A stretch of 64,000 nucleotides of DNA from Phenylobacterium sp. (GTDB taxonomy: Bacteria; Pseudomonadota; Alphaproteobacteria; Caulobacterales; Caulobacteraceae): assembly GCF_004297125.1 (NCBI RefSeq), contig NZ_SCVD01000022.1, forward strand, positions 1 to 64,000, written 5' to 3'. The notes under the pieces were generated by a model. It worked only from the letters and a program-made list of their open reading frames with translations. It made no database searches and was not told where the DNA came from. The position numbers and the translations under genes are program-made. Of the stretch, positions 25,646 through 36,693 are shown piece after piece (within the stretch, counting starts at the first letter, position 1; each line of letters starts with the position of its first letter).

Positions 25646-28600
25646 CTAGGGCTGAACCGGGGCTGAATGGTGCAGGTTCTGGTAGTTCACGTAGTCGGCC
25701 AACAGGTCGTCCAGGTTGAGGGTCGTGTCCAGCGTCAGGTTCACCCCCGTACCGGACGGCAACGGCAACGGCTTGCCCAGGAACTTCTGCCGGATCAGGT
25801 CCATCAGGCTGAGCCGGATCTGCTGCTTCTGCGGCGGATCGTGTTTGCCGATGATGTGGAAAAGCACGCCCAGCCTGCCGTCCGGCTGGCTGGCGATCGT
25901 GGCGTCCAGGGTGTCAAAGGCCAGGTTCTCCATGGCCTGGTAGGCGAAGTCGCTGAAGGTGTCGCTGGGGTTGGCGGCCGCCGGCGGCGCAGGCTCGGCG
26001 AGGGGGCTGTCCGCCGTCACGCCCGTCAGCGCCGAGCGATCGATGGAGAGGCGGCCGGGCTGGATCGCCTTCAGGTCGCCGCCCGAGATGCGCACCTTGT
26101 TTCCGGTCATTTCGAAGGGGATCGTCCCACTGACCTTGGCGTCCAGATCGACCTTGTCGCCGAAGGGCGACGCCTCGACGAGGTCGTGGAGCTGCACGCC
26201 CTCCAGCCGGATGATCCCTCGGGTCGGCGCGCCGGGGACCAGCGGGATCTCCAGGGTCTCGACGCTGACCTTTCCGCCGCCGACCTGGGCCTCGCCGCCC
26301 TCGACTTTCAGCAGGTTGTCGGACACGGCGAAGTTGGCCCGCAGATGCTCCAGCAGGACGAACCCCTGCACCCGGTCGACCGTCAGCTCCTGCCCCGGCG
26401 CGGCGACCAGCGGCGCCAGGCTGGAGAAGGCCAGCTCGCCCTTCAGCCCGCTGACCGGCCCGGCGGGGCTGCGGAAATCGAGGCTCGGGATCGAGATCGA
26501 CCCGTTGCTGGTGGAGCCCTCCGGGGTCCAGTCGAAGCGGCCCTTGAACTTCGCCGAACCGACCACCGGAGAGCCGACGGCGGACGCCAGCGGCGAAAGT
26601 TGCGCGGGTTGCAGGCCGCCCTCCGCGAACTGGAGCATCCCGGTCTCGATGACCACCACGCCCAGGCCGAGGCGCCCGTCCTGGGTGACCAGGGCCTTGC
26701 CCAGCGGGGCGCCGTTCGGGAGCTTGAAGTCCAGGTCGGCGCGCCAGATGAATTCGCTGAGCGAGGCCTCGCCGCTCATCAGGAACGGGTTGAACCGGGT
26801 CTCGGCGGCGGTGTCCTCCTGGCGGGCGGTGTCGATGTGGGCTCGCGCGGTCACCTGACCGCCCTGGCTTCGCGCCTCGATCCGTCCGGCCCCGCCCACC
26901 ACCCGGCCCTCGACGAAGGGGGCCGTCGCAGTGACCGCTTCGGCGCGGCCGGCGATCCGCCAGTCTGCGCCCGTCATCCGGAACAGTGGCCCGCCCGCCG
27001 GGCACAGTCGGCCGGAGAGACGCTCGATGTCGTTGGCGCCGAAGTCGAGGCGCTCGGCCCGGATCGCCACGCAGCGCTCGGCCGTGAAGGTCACGCCGCC
27101 GTTCGCGACCTGCAGCCGGCCGGTGGCGTCGAGATCGCCCCCCTGCACGAAACCGACGGACGCGCGGACCCGCACGCGACCCGAGGCCACCGCCCCGCCG
27201 TCCGCCAAGGTCAGCTTGGCGATGTCCACCTCCAGCGCCGGCAGGCCACCGCCCTTCACCGCCAGCCGGAAGGCTCCGCCGGAGGGGCCGAAGACCGGCG
27301 CGCCGGGGCGCCCCGCAAGCTCGACGGCCCCACCGCCGCTGGTCGCGATGCGGACGGGCTTTGGCAGGCTCACAGTGGCGGCGCCGTCCTTGAGGCGCAC
27401 GGCGAATCCCGGCGCGGCGATGCGGAAGCTGCGGACGGCCCGCTTGATCGCGGCCATGTCAGGGGTGTCCTGCGCCGTGACCGGGCCCAGCCCCATCCAG
27501 CCGCCTTCGCCGATCGCCGCGCCGTCGAGCGCGGCCTCCACGGCGGCCGCACTGGCCGAGATCGATCCGCCCGCGGTGGCCGTGAAGGCCGAGAGCCTCA
27601 GGTCGCCGGCGTCGAGGCCCTCGACCCCGCCGTTCAGCCTCACGGTCCCCGCCACCCGGTCGCCGCCCTTGCGGGTCCAGCGCAGGTCGTCGGAGGCCAC
27701 GGCCAGGCGGATCGCCTTCGCCTCCGTGGCGCTGAACCGGCCGGCCGTGGCCAGGAGGCTGGCCGTCGACTTTCCCGACACGGCGAGGTCCGGGATCCAG
27801 CCCGTGGCCTGGCCGCTCAGGCCTGCCTTGAGCTCTGCGCCGTCGAGGACCTGGCCCGCGACCGCGATGCGCCGGCCGGTCAGGCCCAGCGCGGCCACGA
27901 CCGCGCCGTCGCCGCGCCGTTTCTGGAAATCCGGATAGGGAAGCTGGGCGACCAGGTTGATCCGGCCGTCGGCAAGTTCGGCGGCGCCGGCCCTGGCCGA
28001 GGCGACCGGCGCGGCGAGCGCGACATCGATCCGGCCGTTGCGGGTCACAGCCTTCAGCGAGCCGGCGCCGAGGCTGAGGTCGAAGGCGGCGCCGCGCAGT
28101 CGCGCGGGCGCCGATGTCGCCGCCAGGGCCTGCAGCTTTCCGTCCGCCACCAACGCATCGGCGGCGACGCGCATCGGGCCGTAGTCGGTAGCCAGCACCA
28201 GCACGCCGCCATCGATCCGGATGCGTGGCGGCTTCACGCTCGGCTGCGGCGGGCGACGCAGGAATTCCTGCACCAGCGGATCCAGGGCGCCGACCTTGAG
28301 CTGACCCTGGCGGAACTGCGCGCGCAGCACCGGCTTGCGCAGGGTCACCGACACCACCTCGAGGCCGGTGATCCGGGCCCGATAGCGGACGTCGACCCGT
28401 TCGGCGCTGAAGTCGGGATCGTCGGGGTCGCCGATCCGCAGGCGCGCTGTGAAGGCCGTGGGGCCGAAGGCCTCGACCTGGGCGTCGGCGGCCACACCCT
28501 TGGAGCGCAGCCAGCCGGTCAGCGCCTCGCGCGCCAGCGCCTTGCGGTTCAGCCAGACGGCGCCCACCACGATGAGCAGCGCGACGCCGACCACCGCCAG

Positions 28601-28669
28601 GATGCGGATCAGTCGGCGTGTGGAGCGCGGTTGCGGGCGCGGCGGTTGGGTTTCGTCGGTCACGGTCAC
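25646..28669 (-). CDS. ydbH: YdbH family AsmA-like intermembrane lipid-transport protein
   Basis: 1007 residues with one N-terminal transmembrane helix (about residues 21-40) and a long beta-rich periplasmic body of the AsmA-like/TamB/YhdP bridge class. The C-terminus has SLDFRSPAGPVSGLKGELAF, the GIIRLEGVQLHDLVEASPFGDKVDLDAKVSG motif, and a closing LDTTLNLDDLLADYVNYQNL typical of YdbH. GTG at 28669 is the likely start, as no ATG fits; a second GTG is two codons on. It is first in the operon with ynbE and ydbL. Confidence 0.88.
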   Translation of the reverse strand: MTVTDETQPPRPQPRSTRRLIRILAVVGVALLIVVGAVWLNRKALAREALTGWLRSKGVAADAQVEAFGPTAFTARLRIGDPDDPDFSAERVDVRYRARITGLEVVSVTLRKPVLRAQFRQGQLKVGALDPLVQEFLRRPPQPSVKPPRIRIDGGVLVLATDYGPMRVAADALVADGKLQALAATSAPARLRGAAFDLSLGAGSLKAVTRNGRIDVALAAPVASARAGAAELADGRINLVAQLPYPDFQKRRGDGAVVAALGLTGRRIAVAGQVLDGAELKAGLSGQATGWIPDLAVSGKSTASLLATAGRFSATEAKAIRLAVASDDLRWTRKGGDRVAGTVRLNGGVEGLDAGDLRLSAFTATAGGSISASAAAVEAALDGAAIGEGGWMGLGPVTAQDTPDMAAIKRAVRSFRIAAPGFAVRLKDGAATVSLPKPVRIATSGGGAVELAGRPGAPVFGPSGGAFRLAVKGGGLPALEVDIAKLTLADGGAVASGRVRVRASVGFVQGGDLDATGRLQVANGGVTFTAERCVAIRAERLDFGANDIERLSGRLCPAGGPLFRMTGADWRIAGRAEAVTATAPFVEGRVVGGAGRIEARSQGGQVTARAHIDTARQEDTAAETRFNPFLMSGEASLSEFIWRADLDFKLPNGAPLGKALVTQDGRLGLGVVVIETGMLQFAEGGLQPAQLSPLASAVGSPVVGSAKFKGRFDWTPEGSTSNGSISIPSLDFRSPAGPVSGLKGELAFSSLAPLVAAPGQELTVDRVQGFVLLEHLRANFAVSDNLLKVEGGEAQVGGGKVSVETLEIPLVPGAPTRGIIRLEGVQLHDLVEASPFGDKVDLDAKVSGTIPFEMTGNKVRISGGDLKAIQPGRLSIDRSALTGVTADSPLAEPAPPAAANPSDTFSDFAYQAMENLAFDTLDATIASQPDGRLGVLFHIIGKHDPPQKQQIRLSLMDLIRQKFLGKPLPLPSGTGVNLTLDTTLNLDDLLADYVNYQNLHHSAPVQP

Positions 28670-28852
28670 CGGTTCTGGCGGTTCATCCCCTCATAGCGGG
28701 AATCGCGCCGGAACCATGACCGTTCCGAACGGGCCTGGTGGAGGGGGTGAGATCAGGCTCGGAGCATAGACCCGTTGCGCTCCACCGACCGCCTCGCGGC
28801 GATCGATCCCCCTCCGTCCGGAATTACGCCTGATGGACGGGTCTGGACGCAG

Positions 28853-29629
28853 TCAGACGCCCAGCTGGGCCAGGGCGACGCCGCCATCGACCGCGATGGT
28901 CTCGCCCACCACGTAATCGCCGGCGCGGCTGGCCAGGTAGATGGCGACACCCTGCATGTCCTCGTCCGTGCCGATCCTGCGGCCCGGGATGCGCTTGGCG
29001 ACTTCCTCGCTCTGGTCGCGCGCCACCTTGTTCATCTCCGAGGCGAAGGCGCCGGGCGCGATGGCGCTGACAACGATGTTGTCGCGGATCAGCCGCGCCG
29101 CCATCCGGCGGGTCAGGTAGATCAGTCCGGCCTTGGAGGCGTGGTAGGAATAGGTCTCCTGCGGGTTCAACCGGATGCCGTCGATCGAGGCGATGTTGAT
29201 CACCTTCGCCGGCCGATCATGCGTGCCCGCCTTGGTCAGGGCCCCATGCAGCGCCTGGGTCAGGAAGAAGGGCGACTTCAGGTTCAGGTCCATCACCTTG
29301 TCCCAGCCGCTCTCGGGGAACTCGTCGAAGTCCGCCCCCCACGCCGCGCCGGCGTTGTTGAGCAGGATGTCGAGCTTGTCCTCCTTGGCGAGGTAGGCCG
29401 CGGTCAGCGCCTTGACGCCTTCCAGCGTGGAAACGTCCTGCGGCAGCGGGATGCACTGCGGGCCCAGCTCTTCCGCCGTCTCGATGCAGGCCGGGGCCTT
29501 TCGCGACGAGATGTAGACCTTGGCCGCGCCGGCCTCGAGGAAGCCCTTGGCGATCATCTTGCCGATGCCGCGCGAGCCCCCGGTGACCAGGGCTGTCTTG
29601 CCGTCGAGTGAGAACAGATTGGACGCCAC
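28853..29629 (-). CDS. Short-chain dehydrogenase/reductase
   Basis: 258-residue Rossmann-fold oxidoreductase. TGGSRGIGK binds NAD(P), NNAGAAW is the family strand, Ser in NIASIDG and YHASKAG form the catalytic site, and VGETIAVDGG ends it. GTG at 29629 has GGGGAG upstream. It resembles RhlG or acetoacetyl-CoA-reductase-like SDRs. Substrate is unknown. Its divergence from the fadJ-like gene suggests acyl metabolism. Confidence 0.92.
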   Translation of the reverse strand: MASNLFSLDGKTALVTGGSRGIGKMIAKGFLEAGAAKVYISSRKAPACIETAEELGPQCIPLPQDVSTLEGVKALTAAYLAKEDKLDILLNNAGAAWGADFDEFPESGWDKVMDLNLKSPFFLTQALHGALTKAGTHDRPAKVINIASIDGIRLNPQETYSYHASKAGLIYLTRRMAARLIRDNIVVSAIAPGAFASEMNKVARDQSEEVAKRIPGRRIGTDEDMQGVAIYLASRAGDYVVGETIAVDGGVALAQLGV

Positions 29630-29791
29630 TTGAACTCCCCTTCCTATCGTTGCGTGAGGACCGGTACGCTGCGCAAAGCCCTACGGCGCAATTGACTTGG
29701 CCCCATCCGCCGAGGCCTATAACACGCGTTTGAATTTCATGGCCGCCAGATATTTGAACGAGCGGTCCGCCAGCCATTTCGAGGAAGCCAC

Positions 29792-31879
<2,088 letters not shown>

Positions 31880-31891
31880 TCCGAAGACCGA

Positions 31892-31924
31892 TGGCGGGGC
31901 GGCTGCGGCCGCCCCGCCACTTTT
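31892..31924 (+). terminator. Intrinsic terminator between fadJ and the thiolase gene
   Basis: A perfect 12-bp GC stem, TGGCGGGGCGGC with GCCGCCCCGCCA, has a TGCG loop and is followed by CTTTT. It may separate or attenuate thiolase expression. Confidence 0.8.
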
Positions 31925-31967
31925 CCAATCTAAACATCACGTTACGTCAACAGGACCTCGAACTCAT

Positions 31968-33173
31968 ATGCGTGAAGCCGTCATCGTCGCCGCCAAGCGG
32001 ACCCCCATCGGCAAGGCCTACCGCGGCGCCTTCAACAACACCTACGGCGCGACCCTGGGGGCCGAGGCGATCCGCGCCGCCGTCGCCCAGGCCGGCATCG
32101 ACCCCGGCGAAGTCGACGACGTGGCCATGGGCTGCGCGCTGCAGCAGGGCACCACCGGCAACAATATCGCCCGCCAGGCGGCCCTGCGCGCCGGCCTGCC
32201 CAACACCGTCTCGGGCATGACCATCGACCGCCAGTGCAGCTCGGGCCTGATGGGTGTGGCCACGGCGGCCAAGTACATCATCAACGACGGCGCCCCGATC
32301 GCCATCGGCGCGGGCATCGAGTCGATCAGCCTGGTGCAGAACGACAAGGTGAACCGCTTCATGGCCACCGACCCGTGGCTGAAGGAGCACGTGCCGGAAC
32401 TGGCGACCTCGATGCTGGAGACCGCCGAGATCGTGGCCGAACGCTACGGCGTGTCGCGCGAGGCCCAGGACGAGTACGCCTTCCAGTCGCAGCAGCGCAC
32501 CGCCCAGGCCCAGTCGGAAGGCCGCTTCGCCCAGGAGATCGTGCCGGTCACCACCATCATGAAGGTGCTGGTCAACAAGGAGACCGGTGAGACCGCCGAC
32601 AAGGAGATCACCATCTCCGGCGACGAGGGCAACCGCCCGCAGACCACCCTGGCCGACCTCCAGAAGCTGAGCCCCGTCTTCAAGGGCGGCCGCTACGTCC
32701 AGGAAGGCAAGTTCGTCACCGCCGGCAACGCCTCGCAGTTGTCGGACGGCGCCGCCGCCGTCGTCCTGATGGAGCGGAAGGAAGCCGAGAAGCGCGGCCT
32801 GGAAGCCCTGGGCGCCTATCGCGGCATGGCCGTGGCCGGCTGCGGCCCGGAGGAGATGGGCATCGGCCCGGTCTTCGCGATCCCCAAGCTGCTGGAGCGC
32901 AACGGCCTGACCATCGACGACATCGACATCTGGGAGCTGAACGAGGCCTTCGCCTCCCAGGTGCTGTACTGCCGCGACAAGCTGGGGATCGACCCGGCGA
33001 AGTACAACGTCTCGGGCGGCTCGATCTCCATCGGCCACCCCTACGGCATGACCGGCGCCCGCTGCACCGCCCACCTGATGTACGAAGGCAAGCGCCGCAA
33101 GGCCAAGTACGGCGTCGTCACCATGTGCATCGGCGGTGGGATGGGCGCGGCCGGCCTGTTCGAGATCTTCTGA
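31968..33173 (+). CDS. Acetyl-CoA acyltransferase (thiolase)
   Basis: 401-residue thiolase. The nucleophilic Cys is in DRQCSSGLMG (about residue 90), GHPYGMTGAR carries the His, and CIGGGMGA holds the second Cys. NEAFA is also present. It would release acetyl-CoA at the end of each beta-oxidation round, serving with the fadJ product as a FadI/FadA-type partner. Confidence 0.94.
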   Translation: MREAVIVAAKRTPIGKAYRGAFNNTYGATLGAEAIRAAVAQAGIDPGEVDDVAMGCALQQGTTGNNIARQAALRAGLPNTVSGMTIDRQCSSGLMGVATAAKYIINDGAPIAIGAGIESISLVQNDKVNRFMATDPWLKEHVPELATSMLETAEIVAERYGVSREAQDEYAFQSQQRTAQAQSEGRFAQEIVPVTTIMKVLVNKETGETADKEITISGDEGNRPQTTLADLQKLSPVFKGGRYVQEGKFVTAGNASQLSDGAAAVVLMERKEAEKRGLEALGAYRGMAVAGCGPEEMGIGPVFAIPKLLERNGLTIDDIDIWELNEAFASQVLYCRDKLGIDPAKYNVSGGSISIGHPYGMTGARCTAHLMYEGKRRKAKYGVVTMCIGGGMGAAGLFEIF

Positions 33174-33180
33174 CCCTTGA

Positions 33181-33209
33181 GGGGCCGCCCGCGAGGGCGG
33201 CCCCCTTTT
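33181..33209 (+). terminator. Intrinsic terminator after the thiolase gene
   Basis: A perfect 10-bp stem GGGGCCGCCC/GGGCGGCCCC with a GCGA loop is followed by CCTTTT. It could also serve the convergent YceI gene, whose stop is at 33212. Confidence 0.85.
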
Positions 33210-33211
33210 CG

Positions 33212-33826
33212 CTATCGGGCCGCCTTGAACTCGGCGGCGATCTGCAGCGTCACCTCGTCGCTGACGGCCGGCACATAGCCCGCCACCCCGAACTCCGAGC
33301 GCTTGATCACGGCCTTGCCGTCGAAGCCCAGCGAGTACTGCTTGTCGACAAAGTTGACGCCGGCCTGGTTGAAGGTGGCGTGAACGACAACCGGCTTGGT
33401 CACCCCGTGCAGGGTCAGATCGCCGGTGATGTCGGCCGTGCGGTCACCGGTGCGGGCGACCTTGGTCGCCTTGAACGTCGCGGTCGGGAACTTGGCCGTG
33501 TCCAGGAAGTCCGGGGACTTCAGGTGCTTGTCGAGCGCCGCGTCGAGCGTGCCCACCATGTTGGTGTCGATGGTCACCTGCAGGTCGGTCGCCGACAGGT
33601 TGGCGGGGTCGATCTTCAGCGTCCCCGAGACGCCCGAGAACTGGCCGACATAGGTCGAGAAGCCCAGGTGGGTGACCGACCAGGTCACCTTGCTATGGCC
33701 GGAATCGAGCGTGTAGGCGCCGGCCTTGGCCTGGGCCGGGACCTGGGTGGTCTGGGCCTGGGCGGCGGGCGAGAGCATCAGCGCGGCGGCGAGGCCGTAG
33801 GCGGCGATCTGGAAAGGGTAGCGCAA
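33212..33826 (-). CDS. YceI family periplasmic lipid-binding protein
   Basis: 204 residues with a signal peptide (about 1-25, AQA end) and a lipocalin-like YceI body: YTLDSGHSKVTWSVTHLGFS, the DFLDTAKFPTATF motif, GDLTLHGVTKPV and RSEFGVAGY near the end. YceI proteins bind isoprenoid chains. A TTG start at 33826 is preferred because GGAGG lies eight bases upstream and a signal peptide follows directly. It is divergent from the PQQ dehydrogenase. Confidence 0.9.
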   Translation of the reverse strand: MRYPFQIAAYGLAAALMLSPAAQAQTTQVPAQAKAGAYTLDSGHSKVTWSVTHLGFSTYVGQFSGVSGTLKIDPANLSATDLQVTIDTNMVGTLDAALDKHLKSPDFLDTAKFPTATFKATKVARTGDRTADITGDLTLHGVTKPVVVHATFNQAGVNFVDKQYSLGFDGKAVIKRSEFGVAGYVPAVSDEVTLQIAAEFKAAR

Positions 33827-34017
33827 GGAAGCAGCCTCCAAGGGCACTGGCGAGACGCTGCCCACGACAGCGCAGCTCGTAGGTAGCGCTTCCGATCTCG
33901 CGGATAATCATGACTTTCGGAGGCACAGTGCTGCCGGAATGGAAACAACGCGATACTCGCCCCGGCGCACATCCTCTGCGACAGTCCGGGCACGGGCAAA
34001 GGTTCGGGGGGCCGTGC

Positions 34018-36096
34018 GTGAAGGGTTTGTGGCGTCGGGCGGTCGTGGTCGGCCTTGCCCTGACCGTGGCGGCGTGCGGCCGCGGCGGGGTCGATGCGAA
34101 GCGGATCGCGGCGGCGGATGGCGCGGAGTGGCTGACCTACGGCCGGACCTATGACGAGCAGCGCTTCAGCCCGCTCGCCCAGGTGAACAAGGACACCGTC
34201 GGAAAGCTGGGCGTCGCCTGGTGGGCGGAATTCGACACCGATCGGGGGCAGGAGGCGACGCCGCTGGTGGCCGATGGCGTGCTCTACACCACCACCGCCT
34301 GGTCCAAGGTCTACGCCTTCGACGCCAGGACCGGAAAGCAGCTCTGGAAGTACGACCCGAAGGTCCCGGGCGAAGCCGGATTCAACGCCTGCTGCGACGT
34401 GGTCAACCGGGGTGTGGCCCTTTGGAAGGGCCGGCTCTACGTCGGGACCATCGATGGGCGGCTGATCGCACTCGACGCCAGGACCGGCGCGGTGGCCTGG
34501 GATGTCCAGACGACCGACAGGACGAAGCCCTACACCATCACCGGCGCGCCGCGGGTGGTGAAGGGCAAGGTGCTGATCGGCAACGGCGGCGCCGAGTACG
34601 GCGTGCGCGGCTACGTCAGCGCCTACGACGCCGACAGCGGCAAACTGGCCTGGCGCTTCTACACCACGCCAAACCCCAAGGGCGCGCCTGACGGCGCGGC
34701 CTCGGACAGGGTGTTCCGGGACAAGGCCTCCGCCACCTGGAGCGACGGGGTCTGGAAGGAGAGCGGCGGCGGCGGCACCGTCTGGGATGCGATCACCTAC
34801 GACCCGAAGCTGGACCTGGTGTTCATCGGCGTCGGCAACGGCGCCCCCTGGAACCACAAGCTCCGCTCGGGCGGCAAGGGCGACAACCTCTTCCTGTCGT
34901 CCATCGTGGCGCTGAGGCCCGAGACCGGGGAGTACGTCTGGCACTACCAGACCACGCCCGGAGAGAGCTGGGACTACACGGCCACCCAGCACATCATGCT
35001 GGCCGACCTGAACATCGGCGGGGTCGAACGCCGCGTGGTGATGCAGGCGCCGAAGAACGGCTTCTTCTACGTCCTCGACGCCAGGACCGGCGCCCTGATC
35101 TCGGCGGACAAGTACGTGCCCGTCGACTGGGCCGAGCGGATCGACCTGTCGACCGGCCGCCCGGTGGAGGCGCCGTCCGCCCGCTACCGGGACGGCGGGA
35201 TCAGCCAGCAGGCGTCCAGCCCGCTGGGCGGGCACAACTGGCAGCCGATGGCGTTCAGTCCGAGGGAGGGGCTGGTCTACGTCCCGGCCATGCGCAACCG
35301 CGGCTTCTACGCCGACGCGCTGGGCTTCAAGTTCATCCCGGGCGCCTGGAACACCGGCCTGACGCGGGCGCAGGCGGGCCCGAACACGCCCTCGCCGAAA
35401 CCCGCGACGCCGCCGCTCGCCACCGGCGAACTGATCGCCTGGGATCCCGTGGCGCGGAAGGCGCGCTGGACCCTCGCCCTGCCCGCGGCCTGGACCAGCG
35501 GCGTCCTGGCGACCGAGGGCGGGCTGGTCTTCCACGCCGCCGGGAACGCGTTCACGGCCTATGACGCAAACGACGGCAAGGCGCTCTGGAGCTACGACGC
35601 CGGCGCCAATGTGATCGCACCGGCGACGACCTATGCGATCGACGGCGAGCAATACGTCGCGCTGATGGTCGGTGTCGGCGGGGCGCCCATGGGCGGCGAC
35701 CAGCCCCGGCGGCCGGGACGGCTCCTGGTCTTCAAGCTGGGCGGAACCGTGAAGCCGCCGCCCTATCCGGCCGCCGTGGCGATGCCGCCGCTGGACCTGG
35801 CGGCCGCCACGCCGTCGAAGGGCGACGCGGATCGGGGCGCGGCGCTGTTCGGCCAGTTCTGCGGGGCCTGCCACCGGATCGGCGGCCTGCTGCCCGTGCT
35901 GCCCCGCTCGCCCGCCATCCTCGATGGCGAGGGCTTCAAGGCCATCGTGCTGGATGGGGCGCTGAAGGCGAACGGCATGGCGCCCTTCCGCCGCTACTTC
36001 GATGAGGCGGGGGCCGAGGACATCCGCGCCTTCCTGCTCTGGCAGGCGAAGCAGCCGGCGCCAGCGCCGAAGCCTGGCGGGGCCAGCCATGGATGA
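34018..36096 (+). CDS. PQQ-dependent quinohaemoprotein dehydrogenase (type II alcohol dehydrogenase-like)
   Basis: About 692 residues. A GTG start gives a signal with lipobox VAAC. The eight-bladed propeller shows DARTGKQLW and DARTGA tryptophan-docking repeats, adjacent cysteines in FNACCDVV (the PQQ disulphide ring), GAEYGVRGY and GESWDYTATQ. A C-terminal cytochrome c domain has CGACH (about residue 620). It should oxidise alcohols or aldehydes in the periplasm. No PQQ biosynthesis gene is in the window. Confidence 0.93.
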   Translation: MKGLWRRAVVVGLALTVAACGRGGVDAKRIAAADGAEWLTYGRTYDEQRFSPLAQVNKDTVGKLGVAWWAEFDTDRGQEATPLVADGVLYTTTAWSKVYAFDARTGKQLWKYDPKVPGEAGFNACCDVVNRGVALWKGRLYVGTIDGRLIALDARTGAVAWDVQTTDRTKPYTITGAPRVVKGKVLIGNGGAEYGVRGYVSAYDADSGKLAWRFYTTPNPKGAPDGAASDRVFRDKASATWSDGVWKESGGGGTVWDAITYDPKLDLVFIGVGNGAPWNHKLRSGGKGDNLFLSSIVALRPETGEYVWHYQTTPGESWDYTATQHIMLADLNIGGVERRVVMQAPKNGFFYVLDARTGALISADKYVPVDWAERIDLSTGRPVEAPSARYRDGGISQQASSPLGGHNWQPMAFSPREGLVYVPAMRNRGFYADALGFKFIPGAWNTGLTRAQAGPNTPSPKPATPPLATGELIAWDPVARKARWTLALPAAWTSGVLATEGGLVFHAAGNAFTAYDANDGKALWSYDAGANVIAPATTYAIDGEQYVALMVGVGGAPMGGDQPRRPGRLLVFKLGGTVKPPPYPAAVAMPPLDLAAATPSKGDADRGAALFGQFCGACHRIGGLLPVLPRSPAILDGEGFKAIVLDGALKANGMAPFRRYFDEAGAEDIRAFLLWQAKQPAPAPKPGGASHG

Positions 36097-36099
36097 CTG

Positions 36100-36693
36100 C
36101 TAGGCAAAATCCTTCGCCAGCTCGGCGCGTGACGCCGGCGACAGGCCCGCCAGGTGGCTGTAGCGGTCGTGCCCGCAGCCGATCATGATCTCGGCGCCCG
36201 GCTTGCGAAACACCGCGATGTGCTCCGGCTTCAGCGGAAAGCGAAGGAAATGCACGGAGGACGCCTTGCCGTCCTCGCGCGTGCGCTCGATGTCGCCCTC
36301 CGGCACGCCCAGCACACGGTCGCCATCGATCTGGATGAAGAACGTATCCTCGACGCCGCCGAGGCGCGCCAGCACCGCCTCGCGCCGGACCGGCTCGTCG
36401 ATCTCGAACATCACCGTGGCCACCAGCTCCGACCCGTTCGGGATCAGCGGGTTATAGGCCGCCAGTTCGTCCGGAACCTGGGCCGCGCCGCCCTTCTCGA
36501 TCAGCAGCATCTCCTGCACCTGGAAGAGCATGGTCTCGTAGCTCTCGAAATAGAAGGTGCAGTAGGGGCCAAGCTCGATCCGGCGCAGGCGCTTCAGGGG
36601 CAACAGTTCCGCGCGACGCTCCTTGCGGACCTTGGCGAACTCGGAATCGGGCAGCAGGTCTTCAGGCGTGATTTGGCGCTGGGCGAGCGGCAT
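36100..36693 (-). CDS. DUF3501 family protein
   Basis: 197 residues: ITPEDLLPDSEFAKVRKERR near the start, GPYCTFYFESYETMLFQVQEML in the middle, then YNPLIPNGSELVATVMFEID and a closing DRYSHLAGLS. This is the DUF3501 signature. It overlaps the stop of the Fe-S oxidoreductase as TGATG, so the two are coupled. The same trio with rubrerythrin occurs in many proteobacteria. Molecular role unknown; oxidative-stress or peroxide detoxification is the usual inference. Confidence 0.9.
   Translation of the reverse strand: MPLAQRQITPEDLLPDSEFAKVRKERRAELLPLKRLRRIELGPYCTFYFESYETMLFQVQEMLLIEKGGAAQVPDELAAYNPLIPNGSELVATVMFEIDEPVRREAVLARLGGVEDTFFIQIDGDRVLGVPEGDIERTREDGKASSVHFLRFPLKPEHIAVFRKPGAEIMIGCGHDRYSHLAGLSPASRAELAKDFA

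Noticed and set aside
25667..28696. 1009-residue open frame antisense to ydbH, and other long antisense frames (for example 1551-3008, 18478-21060, 43662-44957)
   Set aside because: They are composition shadows in GC-rich DNA, with Arg/Gly/His/Val-rich products, no family motif, and they oppose genes with clear domains.
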